A stretch of DNA of 64,000 nt from Vagococcus allomyrinae (lineage in GTDB: Bacteria; Bacillota; Bacilli; Lactobacillales; Vagococcaceae). Location of the stretch: assembly GCF_017829975.1 (NCBI RefSeq), contig NZ_JAEEGA010000011.1, forward strand, positions 1-64,000. The letters are read 5' to 3'. Of the stretch, positions 17,144 to 25,228 are shown piece by piece (positions within the stretch are counted from its first letter, which is position 1; each line of letters begins with the position of its first letter). Both the position numbers and the translations under genes were made by a program. The notes under the pieces are model-generated. The model saw only the letters and a list, made by a program, of their open reading frames with translations. It was not told where the DNA came from and did no database searches.

Positions 17144-17771
17144 GTTGATACCCCACTCCTCTCATAGTTTTGATTGTCTCAAAGCCAATCTTTTCTCGCA
17201 GTCGTTTAATATGAGTGTCGACCGTCCGATCGTCGCCGTCATAATCCATTCCCCAAACGTGCGTTAACAGTTGTTCCCGCGTTAAAATTTGATTGACGTG
17301 TTGAACGAAAAACAACAGCAGTTCTGCCTCGATTTTCGTTAAGGACAGGCTTCGGTCCTCAAGCTGAAACTCTCTTTTAGAGAAATCAAAAAAGCCCCTG
17401 CCGATTGGCATCCGCTCTTCAATCCCTAAAAGTTTTTTCACTCTCAACAATAACACTTGGGGATGAAAGGGTTTGGTCATGTAGTCATCGGCGCCTGATG
17501 TTAAGGACTCCAACTGATCCTCATGAAGATTTTTGGCAGTTAACATCAAAACTTTAACTTTACTGTGCTTTTTGATTTCTTTTAAGACTTCCAACCCATC
17601 TTTTTTAGGCATCATCCAATCGAGAATCGCCAAATGAATCTGTTGCTCATAAAAAATAGTCAAGGCACCGTGGCCGTCCTCAGCAACAAACACCTGATAG
17701 CCAGCTTTTTCCAAATAACGCTGGACAATGCGCTGCATATCCACGTTATCCTCTGCCAACAATATATTCAT
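17127..17771 (-). CDS. OmpR-family response regulator
   Basis: A 214-residue DNA-binding regulator, partner of the adjacent kinase. Receiver domain (1-115) with acidic pocket AEDN, phosphorylated Asp in AILDWMMPKKDG, MLTAKN and the conserved Lys in YMTKPF. Winged-helix domain (about 125-214) with LTREQLLTHVWGMDYDGDDR and TVDTHIKRLREKIG. The start used (17771) follows GGAGGTGAGAAC; a longer frame begins five codons earlier without a suitable site. Confidence 0.94.
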   Translation of the reverse strand: MNILLAEDNVDMQRIVQRYLEKAGYQVFVAEDGHGALTIFYEQQIHLAILDWMMPKKDGLEVLKEIKKHSKVKVLMLTAKNLHEDQLESLTSGADDYMTKPFHPQVLLLRVKKLLGIEERMPIGRGFFDFSKREFQLEDRSLSLTKIEAELLLFFVQHVNQILTREQLLTHVWGMDYDGDDRTVDTHIKRLREKIGFETIKTMRGVGYQLETAV

Positions 17772-17810
17772 GTTCTCACCTCCCATTATTGTCGCTACTG
17801 ATTTCGATTT

Positions 17811-18404
17811 TTAGCTATCGTATTGATTTAAGCCAAACTGCTCAATCAATTCAATCAGTTTATCTGCATAGCGGGGATCAGTGGCGTAACCACCTGCTTG
17901 TATTGCTAAGGCTGCTTCACGATAATTAGCCGCACTCAAAACCGGTTGATAGCTGGCTCCTTTTAAAAAGACCAGATGATCTTCCATCCCTTGTTGAAGA
18001 TTGTCGTATTTTTTAAACTGGTCATCAATGGTGATCCGTTCTCCATCGATGTATTCATCTGTTCTCATTATAACAGATTGGTTATTATGTTCACCTTTGA
18101 TGCCAAAAAGATTATTAGCAGAGGTCGCCAACTCACTTTGTCCCCAATCCGATTCTAAAATCGCTTGAGCGATGATGATACTAGGGAACAGTTGTGTTTC
18201 TGCGTGTATGTTCTGAGCTGGCCCTGCTATTTCATTAATAAAGTCTCCTTGATAAGCTGTCGAATACCATTCATCGCCATAACTTTCCCAACTTGCTTTT
18301 GGCTTGTCTACTAACTTAACACTGACAATCGTCGCAACCATCACAACTACAAGAGCAATTAGCCAACTGCTACGTCTGAGTTCATTTTTTATTTGTGTGC
18401 TCAT
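17811..18404 (-). CDS. GH73 N-acetylglucosaminidase, membrane-anchored
   Basis: A 197-residue peptidoglycan hydrolase of the FlgJ/LytG type. An N-terminal membrane segment (about residues 12-31) acts as signal or anchor. The GH73 domain covers about 55-195: SIIIAQAILESDWGQSELA carries the catalytic Glu, followed by NNLFGIKG and the typical GYATDPRYADKLIELIE end. It should cleave the glycan backbone outside the cell. It lies just upstream of the two-component genes, with 39 bases between, and may be co-transcribed with them. The start is the second of two tandem ATGs, six bases after GAAGGA. Confidence 0.88.
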   Translation of the reverse strand: MSTQIKNELRRSSWLIALVVVMVATIVSVKLVDKPKASWESYGDEWYSTAYQGDFINEIAGPAQNIHAETQLFPSIIIAQAILESDWGQSELATSANNLFGIKGEHNNQSVIMRTDEYIDGERITIDDQFKKYDNLQQGMEDHLVFLKGASYQPVLSAANYREAALAIQAGGYATDPRYADKLIELIEQFGLNQYDS

Positions 18405-18475
18405 CATTATTCCTTCTTTCATGTCTGATTACCTTAATCATAAAGCATCAATGTGACAACACTGTGGCAAAATAA

Positions 18476-18514
18476 AAAAACTGATGTCTCATTTAATTGA
18501 GACCACCAGTTTTT
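18476..18514. terminator. Terminator between GH73 and DUF1304 genes
   Basis: ACTG..TG.TCTCA pairs with TGAGACCACCAGT around TTTAAT. A runs on the left and T runs on the right allow use in both directions; for the minus-strand MarR operon it lies just after the DUF1304 stop. Confidence 0.75.
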
Positions 18515-18521
18515 CTGTTGG

Positions 18522-18887
18522 TTAGTGCAGGATTAAAAGGCTAATAAGAGCTAAGATAGCAGGACCACCCTGTTTTAATATGATGCTTTTAGAACTTGTC
18601 AGTCCGCCATAGACAGCAGCTACAATCACAAATAGGATAAACATCGTAGCTATTTCCAAACTATTGGCTGAAATGAACAAACCATATAGGATACCTACTG
18701 CAAATAAGCCATTATAAACGCCTTGATTTTTGAATAATGTTTGAATCATGGAATTGTTTAATTCTTCCGGTCTCACGTTAAATGTTTTCGCTGTTTTCTC
18801 AGAACTTGTGGCAATTGTTTCCAGATACATAATGTACAAATGTTCCAACGCAACGATAAGACACAGGACAGTCGAGATAATTGACAT
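18522..18887 (-). CDS. DUF1304 membrane protein
   Basis: A 121-residue protein with about four membrane helices (roughly 3-20, 50-68, 73-90 and 100-119). It matches the DUF1304 family (LEHLYIMYLET near the start, FNVRPEELNNS and KNQGVYNGLFA in the middle). No function is known. It is the last gene of a MarR-nitroreductase-DUF1304 operon, an arrangement that suggests a response to a toxic compound. The start at 18887 is eight bases after GGAG; the earlier ATG at 18893 is too close to it. Confidence 0.8.
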   Translation of the reverse strand: MSIISTVLCLIVALEHLYIMYLETIATSSEKTAKTFNVRPEELNNSMIQTLFKNQGVYNGLFAVGILYGLFISANSLEIATMFILFVIVAAVYGGLTSSKSIILKQGGPAILALISLLILH

Positions 18888-18899
18888 AGTCATTTCTCC

Positions 18900-19523
18900 T
18901 TATTTCCAAGTAGTAAAGGTTTCAATTGGCAAGCGAATAGAGTTGTAACCTGTTTCCGCCGCTTTTCCAATTGAGACGATCATCACTGGAACATAACGCT
19001 CTGGATCCAAGCCAAGGACTTCGGTCAGTTCCTTCGCCTCAAAGCCACCAATCGGATTCGTTTCATAGCCATGAGCTCGCGCAACTAACATCAATTGCAT
19101 GGCGGCCAAGCTGGCGTCAATCTTGACAATGTCATTCATCTGTTCTTTTGGTAACTGTTGATACAGTGGTAAAATAGTGGCTAACTGTTGCTCCTTCACC
19201 TCTTCAGACATTTTTCCTTCTGCTACGGCTGTTTCATAGATTTCCTCACCGTATTCATAACATTCTAAATCCCCAAAAATCACAATCATTGCCGCCGCTG
19301 TTTCATTTTGACGTGTATTAAAGCGAACTAATGGTTGCATTTGAGCTTTCACTTCATCACTTTCTGCCACAACGAAGCGCCAAGGTTGCATGTTCACTGA
19401 AGAAGGGGCTAATGTCGCTTCACTTAAGATTTCCGTCATTTCTTCTTTCGATATTTTGACAGTGGGATCATAGGCTCTCACTGATTTACGTCCTTTAATA
19501 ATATCATTCAAATTTGCATTCAT
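18900..19523 (-). CDS. Nitroreductase family protein
   Basis: FMN-dependent NAD(P)H oxidoreductase, 207 residues. Family marks: RKSVRAYDPTVKISKEEM near the N-terminus, APSSVNMQPWRFVV (FMN contact), and GGFEAKELTEVLGLDPERYV then VSIGKA near the end. Substrates of the family include nitroaromatics, quinones and flavins. It follows the MarR gene by 25 bases and precedes DUF1304, so it is probably induced by the MarR ligand. Confidence 0.9.
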   Translation of the reverse strand: MNANLNDIIKGRKSVRAYDPTVKISKEEMTEILSEATLAPSSVNMQPWRFVVAESDEVKAQMQPLVRFNTRQNETAAAMIVIFGDLECYEYGEEIYETAVAEGKMSEEVKEQQLATILPLYQQLPKEQMNDIVKIDASLAAMQLMLVARAHGYETNPIGGFEAKELTEVLGLDPERYVPVMIVSIGKAAETGYNSIRLPIETFTTWK

Positions 19524-19548
19524 TTTATTCGCTTCTTTCTTTTTTGGT

Positions 19549-19977
19549 TTAATCCATGGTGGTGATATTTTGGTAAATGATCCCTAAGACAGTTATTAAT
19601 TCCGCTTTTTGAGCGTCATTAATTCCCTGATAAAACTGTTCGAGAACTGCTTTTTTATTGGTTTGACATCCTTGAATAATCGCTTGTCCCGCCGGACTTA
19701 TTTGAACGTAAACTTCCCGGTTATTTTGTGGATTTCGTTCCCGAGTGACATAGTGTTTCTCTTCTAATATTTTGAGATGGCGCGTCACAGCCCCTTGATC
19801 AATCTTTAATACTTTTTGTAACTCCCCCTGCAAGACTCGCTCTTTTTTTGCGAGTATCTGCAAGATTTCATAACGGGTTAAGCTAATATCTGTTTTCCGC
19901 TCAAAACATTGAGTCATTTGGTTGCCTAAACTTTTTAAGAGAAACAACAGCTCTTCTGATTGTTTACTTTGCTCCAC
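19549..19977 (-). CDS. MarR-family repressor
   Basis: A 142-residue winged-helix regulator with LTRYEILQILAKKERVLQGE, the recognition region DQGAVTRHLKILEEKHYVTR and the wing NPQNNREVYVQI. It heads the operon with the nitroreductase. The start chosen is GTG at 19977, eight bases after GAGG; the GTG at 19986 overlaps that site. An array of TTGAC/GTCAA half-sites surrounds its promoter, consistent with self-repression. Confidence 0.9.
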   Translation of the reverse strand: MEQSKQSEELLFLLKSLGNQMTQCFERKTDISLTRYEILQILAKKERVLQGELQKVLKIDQGAVTRHLKILEEKHYVTRERNPQNNREVYVQISPAGQAIIQGCQTNKKAVLEQFYQGINDAQKAELITVLGIIYQNITTMD

Positions 19978-19993
19978 CTTCTTCACCTCGATT

Positions 19994-20103
19994 CACTTGA
20001 CTTAACAACCGTTGACAAGTCAACGATTGATCTATCATAACTTAATTTGAGTGAAAAAGCAACTAAGATGATTTAGAAATCGAGAACGGTTGTTAGTCAA
20101 GTG
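19994..20103 (-). promoter_or_regulatory. MarR promoter and operator array
   Basis: Promoter TTGCTT (20057-20062), 17-base spacer, TATGAT (20034-20039). Just downstream is the palindrome CGTTGAC-AA-GTCAACG (20010-20025). A larger inverted repeat flanks the whole region: CACTTGACTTAACAACCGTT (19994-20013) and AACGGTTGTTAGTCAAGTG (20085-20103), differing by one base. The shared half-site is TTGAC. Binding of MarR to these is inferred from position and symmetry. Confidence 0.65.
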
Positions 20104-20120
20104 CCCTTTCTAGAGTATGG

Positions 20121-20160
20121 AAAAAGCAATAAATTCTTAGATTTACAAGAATTTATTGCT
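20121..20160 (-). terminator. Terminator of the CAP-domain surface protein gene
   Basis: AGCAATAAATTCTT (20125-20138) pairs perfectly with AAGAATTTATTGCT (20147-20160). On the minus strand a T run follows. It lies 10 bases after the stop codon. Confidence 0.85.
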
Positions 20161-20169
20161 TCTATTTCA

Positions 20170-22698
20170 TTATTCTACTACAACAGTTAAAGTCGAATTT
20201 TTGCCACTATTATTACTAATTTTAATTTCCATTGTCCCTTTACTTTCTGCTGTTATTGCAAGTGGTTTTCCATCAAAAGAACGGCCTATCCTTTTACCAT
20301 TACTTACGATTTCAATATCTCCATCCCAAATAGCATTTTCTGGGGAGACACTTACCTTAAACGTAAATGTCTCTCCCACTTTAAGTTTACCACCTTCCGG
20401 CCCGATTATTTCCATCTTTGCGGGATAGTTTACAAACTTCTCAATTACATTTACTTCTTGGATATATTCTTTACCCGTAATCAAATTTTTGAAAATTATT
20501 TTTGATTGGCCTGCAATAAGCCTATTATTAGGGTTCGCATATATTTCATACTTATCTATATTGAAATATTTAGTTTTTCCTTCCTCCCTAATTGATAACT
20601 CATTAGAATAGAAATCACCTAAAATATGATTTTCTTCCAGACCAGGTATACTCACTTCAGGCTCCCAATATTCCTCAGGTTCCAGGAGTGGCAGAATCTC
20701 ACTCTCTCTAAATGCAAGTAAACGGACTGCACTTGTATCTATCCATTTTTCACTTGTATCATTCAAATTGGTATTAAAAGACCAATTAAAAACATTATGA
20801 TAGTCATTCCTTGCTAATTGTTCTACAATACTAAAATACTCACCATACTCCTTAACATAGTTACATATTTTCACTTTATAATTTCCAATTTCTTTTATAG
20901 GAATTATTAAATTAGTCATATCATTTGGCAACTCACTGACATCATAATAATAATAATCTGTCGCCTCTATTGTTTTTCGTGTTCTCTGTCCAAATCTCTC
21001 ATCACCTTTTGAAGTAGTACTCTTATTACTGTTTGAAGCCAACAAATCGAGTGAGGCCATTGTTTTTTTATCCTCGCGTTGAATTGTCACAATATAGCCC
21101 AGCTCATTTTTTTCTATCGGAAGAGCTAGATAGTCTGTTCCCGATGTATTAGTTTCAAAATAAGTTTTTCCTAGCTGGATTGTCTTAGCACTGCTTAACG
21201 TTTTTCCAGTTGGTTTTTCTATGTGAATAAAAGCTATACTTTTTTCTATATTACCAGTCTTTGCGCTAATTTGTACAATCCCTTCCCCTTTCGCAGTTAC
21301 AACACCATTACTATCAACTGTTGCAAGACTATTATCATTCGACTTCCAGTCAACGTTGCCTAAAGTTCCATTTTCAGGATAAACTTTTATGCCTAGTTCC
21401 CTCTTTTCGCCAACTTTCATCGCCCATTTATTTTGAGAAGTAACATCTATTTTTGTTAAGGGAACACTGGTACTCTGATAAGTATCATCCACGTCAATCA
21501 TACGAGTAGTATATTGATAGGTGAAGGGTTGACTATCTTTCATAACCCCTTTAACAGTAATCGTATATTTCGTATTACTTTCTATTTGAAAATCGTTGTT
21601 AGGCTTAAATATTAACGATGAATAGCCACCTGTTGCATAATATCCTGGCACCGCATTCCTCACCGAAACTTCACCACCACTGGAATCATTTGTTACTCTT
21701 GCAACTTTTCCCGTCCGTTGATTCAATATTTCAACTTCTGGATTAGCAGTAATACTATATTTTTTTTCATTAAAATGAATAGACCATCGCATATTTTTTT
21801 CGTATTTACTCTTTTTAGCTGGATCTGTACTATTTTTATAATCATCAGTGTTATATGGGTTTTCACGATTATATAATTGAAGCGGAAAATAGTCTTGTGT
21901 TGGCCATTGAGTAATAAAATCATCGGTATATCTTCCAGCAATGCCTTTATAATCACTTTTCGTATACAGTGAGGTATAAAAATTTTCAGAAGAATTAAAG
22001 CCTTCTTTAGAAGATTTCGCGTAACCTGCACCGAACGATACAGCTTGCATTCCCATAATTCCAGCACGATGTCCCGCGGTCTTATTATTTCCATAATCAG
22101 TAATAAAACTATCTAAATGGTAATTTAACGAATACTCTTTTATTGATGAATGAATATTTGATGCACTAGCCGACTCTCCCGCCGTAAGCCAAAAACTTTG
22201 CGGCATATCATTCGGCTTAGTTAAACTTGCCAATCCATGTGTTTGTGTTCTAACTGAAGCCATTCCAATGGCACCATGTTGAGCAAAAGAAACATCAGCT
22301 GTTGAAAGTGGAATAGCTTTCAGGTTCGCAAGCTCCCGATAAAAATTAAGTTGTTTGCTCAAAGTCTGCTGAATAACTGGATTAAATGTCCCTAAATCAT
22401 ATACACCATTCTCCAAAATTGGATTTTTAGTAAATTTACTAACCGTTGGTATATTCATTGCCTCATTGTAGTTCTTTTGAATTACTTTAATTTTGACAAC
22501 TTCCTCTTCTGGTAAAACTATTACTTTCTTTGAAAATTTCTTTTTTTCATCATTATGTATTTCTTCACTAACTGGCTCTAATGCTTCTTCTGAAAATAAA
22601 GGCTCTTTCAATTGCTCAGCAGAATATACCGTTTCAAAACTCTTAGCCCCTAAAATAAACACCCCTAAAACCACGAGCACCTTTCCAAACCCTTTCAT
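20170..22698 (-). CDS. Secreted CAP-domain protein with bacterial Ig-like (Big2) domain
   Basis: About 842 residues with a signal peptide ending near VYSAEQ. A CAP/SCP-like domain spans about 105-270: LNFYRELANLKAIPLS, AQHGAIGMA, AGESASASN and AGHRAGIMGM, the latter fitting the family's conserved His/Glu/His-type core. A Big2-like domain lies at about 415-495 (MKVGEKRELGIKVYPENGTL, DSNGVVTAKGEGIVQISA) and a second Ig-like strand set at the C-terminus (LKVGETFTFKVSVSPENAIW). There is no LPXTG and no WxL motif, so anchoring is unclear. It lies beside the WxL locus but behind its own terminator. A GTG one codon upstream is an alternative start; AAGGAGG serves both. Confidence 0.75.
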   Translation of the reverse strand: MKGFGKVLVVLGVFILGAKSFETVYSAEQLKEPLFSEEALEPVSEEIHNDEKKKFSKKVIVLPEEEVVKIKVIQKNYNEAMNIPTVSKFTKNPILENGVYDLGTFNPVIQQTLSKQLNFYRELANLKAIPLSTADVSFAQHGAIGMASVRTQTHGLASLTKPNDMPQSFWLTAGESASASNIHSSIKEYSLNYHLDSFITDYGNNKTAGHRAGIMGMQAVSFGAGYAKSSKEGFNSSENFYTSLYTKSDYKGIAGRYTDDFITQWPTQDYFPLQLYNRENPYNTDDYKNSTDPAKKSKYEKNMRWSIHFNEKKYSITANPEVEILNQRTGKVARVTNDSSGGEVSVRNAVPGYYATGGYSSLIFKPNNDFQIESNTKYTITVKGVMKDSQPFTYQYTTRMIDVDDTYQSTSVPLTKIDVTSQNKWAMKVGEKRELGIKVYPENGTLGNVDWKSNDNSLATVDSNGVVTAKGEGIVQISAKTGNIEKSIAFIHIEKPTGKTLSSAKTIQLGKTYFETNTSGTDYLALPIEKNELGYIVTIQREDKKTMASLDLLASNSNKSTTSKGDERFGQRTRKTIEATDYYYYDVSELPNDMTNLIIPIKEIGNYKVKICNYVKEYGEYFSIVEQLARNDYHNVFNWSFNTNLNDTSEKWIDTSAVRLLAFRESEILPLLEPEEYWEPEVSIPGLEENHILGDFYSNELSIREEGKTKYFNIDKYEIYANPNNRLIAGQSKIIFKNLITGKEYIQEVNVIEKFVNYPAKMEIIGPEGGKLKVGETFTFKVSVSPENAIWDGDIEIVSNGKRIGRSFDGKPLAITAESKGTMEIKISNNSGKNSTLTVVVE

Positions 22699-22993
22699 CA
22701 CTAAAATCCTCCTTATTTTTAAAAATTATTAATTCAACTTACCTGAACTCCCTTTAACAAAATAAAAATATCACAATCTCAAAATGCAATGCAACTCTTT
22801 TCCTATCTTGTTCAAAAATGAGATCTTTTTAATAACAATTATTCCACTTAATGAAATTCGCTTTCCCGATAGCTAAACTATCAGTGTAAGCCGTTTGAAC
22901 ATTTTTTTATCACTAAACAATAACAGATAATTACGATCAACATTTTTTATAAGGATCTTTAATAGAACTAGCGATTTCTTTCTATTTTTCTCC
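22699..22993. other. A/T-rich intergenic region
   Basis: Between the CAP protein gene and the upstream terminator. It should hold the CAP gene promoter on the minus strand, but I find no clear -35/-10 pair. A small GATAG/CTATC hairpin lies near 22869-22883. No gene seen. Confidence 0.5.
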
Positions 22994-23025
22994 AAAAAAA
23001 AACACAGATAGATTCATCTGTGTTT
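22994..23025 (-). terminator. Terminator of the WxL operon
   Basis: AAACACAGAT (23000-23009) pairs with ATCTGTGTTT (23016-23025); a long T run follows on the minus strand. It closes the three-gene DUF916/WxL operon. Confidence 0.85.
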
Positions 23026-23059
23026 CTTTCATTTTCATCAATGTGTTGCAAAAATTTAA

Positions 23060-24634
23060 CTATTCAACTTCCATTTCCAACGTCCACTCTATTTGAGTTG
23101 TTTGACTACCTGTTGCTTCAAAACTTGCTGGAATTGTTAAAGTTGGATTCAACTTAACCTCGTAATTTTCAGCTTTAGCTGTGCCGCTAGTAAACAAGTT
23201 TTTCTTTGTTTGATCGATTGACACGTTGCTGACAACTGATGCATTTGCTGAAGTACCTTTTAAGGTTACATTCATTTTTTTATCAAGGTAATTGGTATCT
23301 TTGTAATTGACACCAACTTTCCACCCAGTACTTTTATCCGTACGAGTATCATTAACTTTTACTTTAGAAACTGACTGGCTTTCATCTTCGACAGTCGTTT
23401 TGCTAGTTCCATCTAAAACGATTTCTTTAAAGACCATCTTAGCATCGGTTGAAATAGCACCAAAACTAACAGATCCCACTGCTTGTTTTTCTAATAACTT
23501 AATAGTCGCTTCGGATGTTCCTGTGGAAGGTTTTGGCGTTTCAGTATCTTGTTTCCACTTAGCAGTTAAGGTGATGTCTCCCTTTCTAGCAGGTGTAGAT
23601 AATTCACTTTGTAAATACGACTCACCATTACTCCCACTCCAACCATCAAAAATGAAACCTTCTTTAATTGGTGCTTTAAAAATATTAGTTGCTATTCCCG
23701 TTGTAATGGCCGAAGTAAAAGTAATTTTTTCTACATGATCTGCAAAAAATGCCTGATAACCAAATGCTTCATTTACAGTTATCCCTTCAGGTAATCTAAC
23801 TTCTACCAAACCAGAACCTTCAAAAACTTGATCTTCAATTGATGTTACAGTATCTGGAATGTTGATAGTCTTCAATAGTACGCAATCAAAAAATAAATTA
23901 CGACTTAACTTAGTTATATTTGCTGGTAATACTGCACTTGATAACGACTTGTTTCCATTAAAAGCATATGCTCCTAAATTATTGACACTATTTGGTATTA
24001 CTATTGCCTTCAAAGTCGTACAATTTTGAAAAGCAAACGTCCCAATTGTCTCAATACCTTCTTTCATAGTAACATTAGTTAATGATTCGCACCCCATAAA
24101 AGCTTGATTATCTATTGTTATTAAAGTGCTAGGCAAACTAATAGACTTGAGGCCAGTACCACTAAATGCATTTATTCCAATAGTACTAAGCCCTTCACTA
24201 AAGGTGACACTCTCCATCATTTTACGTTTGTAAAATGCGGCTCTGCCAACCTTTTTAATAGATTTGGGAATAGTCACAGATTTTACGGTATCTTTTTCAT
24301 CTGAGAAAAGAACTAATCCTTGATCGGCAACCTCTGTTACAGTATATTCTATACCATCATTACTTACCTTTTCCGGGATTACTAAATTTTCAGGTAAACC
24401 ATTTAAACGATGAGTAACAATCGCCACTTCTTTTGTCGTAGCATTCGTTACACTGTAGCCAATATTATTATTATCATAAAACTCAGCTGATGCCTTAACT
24501 TTTGCTTTTTCTTCAATCGGTACAATCGTCTCTTGGGTAACTCCTTCAGCTCTCACCTCAGAGCCGCCAATCGTCAAGGCTGCTGCGCCGAAAACTAATA
24601 CACTACTAAATAAAATAATATGTTTTTTCATCAT
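23060..24634 (-). CDS. WxL surface protein with BspA-type leucine-rich repeats
   Basis: A 524-residue secreted surface protein. Signal peptide to about residue 29. Residues about 75-300 hold BspA-type leucine-rich repeats of about 23 residues (AFQNCTTLKAIVIPNSVNNL, AFMGCESLTNVTMKEGIETI). A Listeria-Bacteroides type repeat follows (EGFIFDGWSGSNG to TLTAKWKQ, about 325-365). The C-terminal WxL domain (about 375-524) has its first Trp motif in STGWKVGVNY and the second in QIEWTLEMEV. WxL domains attach non-covalently to peptidoglycan; the repeats suggest binding to host or other proteins. ATG pairs at 24634 and 24631 are both possible starts after AAGGAG. Confidence 0.87.
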   Translation of the reverse strand: MMKKHIILFSSVLVFGAAALTIGGSEVRAEGVTQETIVPIEEKAKVKASAEFYDNNNIGYSVTNATTKEVAIVTHRLNGLPENLVIPEKVSNDGIEYTVTEVADQGLVLFSDEKDTVKSVTIPKSIKKVGRAAFYKRKMMESVTFSEGLSTIGINAFSGTGLKSISLPSTLITIDNQAFMGCESLTNVTMKEGIETIGTFAFQNCTTLKAIVIPNSVNNLGAYAFNGNKSLSSAVLPANITKLSRNLFFDCVLLKTINIPDTVTSIEDQVFEGSGLVEVRLPEGITVNEAFGYQAFFADHVEKITFTSAITTGIATNIFKAPIKEGFIFDGWSGSNGESYLQSELSTPARKGDITLTAKWKQDTETPKPSTGTSEATIKLLEKQAVGSVSFGAISTDAKMVFKEIVLDGTSKTTVEDESQSVSKVKVNDTRTDKSTGWKVGVNYKDTNYLDKKMNVTLKGTSANASVVSNVSIDQTKKNLFTSGTAKAENYEVKLNPTLTIPASFEATGSQTTQIEWTLEMEVE

Positions 24635-24649
24635 GATCTCCTTTTGTTC

Positions 24650-25228
24650 TTAGATTTCAGGTGTCAGCGTCCATTCTAGTCTCGCTGAATACTCACCACT
24701 TGTATTTAATGATGCAGGGATTGTTAAGGTTGGATTTAAGGTAACTTCCTTATTTTTAACGCCTGCTTCGTATTTCCCGCTGAAGACTAGTTGACTTCCA
24801 GTACCAACTGTTGGAGAGTTGTGCGTGTGAGTACCGCCACCAGAAACATTAGCACTTGCTAGTTTCAAGCTCAAACCATTTTCAATAAAACCATTAGCTG
24901 TAGTCGTTATGTCTCTAACATTAACAGTATATTTGCCTTCTTTGGCTACATTCTGGCGTGTGTCTGACAACTTAATTTTAGCTGTTCCTGGTGTGTTTTC
25001 TTTCGCTGTTAGTAATGCACCAGTTAATGTTGTATCCGCAAAATTAATTTTGGCACTGGTTGTCACATCAACAAAGCTAATAGCACCAGTAGGTTCAGTC
25101 GTGCCTCCCTCTTTAATCATGACAGATGCATCAGATGTTCCTGATTCAGCGTTAACTGCCATTGGGGCAATTAACATTGCTCCCGTACTTGCCACTATTA
25201 AACCTGCTAACATTTTTTTATTCTTCAT
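24650..25228 (-). CDS. Small WxL-domain surface protein
   Basis: A 192-residue secreted protein: signal peptide ending at VNAES, then a WxL domain (about 28-192) with TLTIPASLNTSGEYSARLEW and terminal WTLTPEI. The second WxL motif is present, but the region where the first normally lies reads GKYTVNVRD, with no Trp. Its start overlaps the end of the fused DUF916-LPXTG gene by 11 bases, which indicates coupled translation. Such small WxL proteins are a standard member of WxL clusters. Confidence 0.85.
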   Translation of the reverse strand: MKNKKMLAGLIVASTGAMLIAPMAVNAESGTSDASVMIKEGGTTEPTGAISFVDVTTSAKINFADTTLTGALLTAKENTPGTAKIKLSDTRQNVAKEGKYTVNVRDITTTANGFIENGLSLKLASANVSGGGTHTHNSPTVGTGSQLVFSGKYEAGVKNKEVTLNPTLTIPASLNTSGEYSARLEWTLTPEI

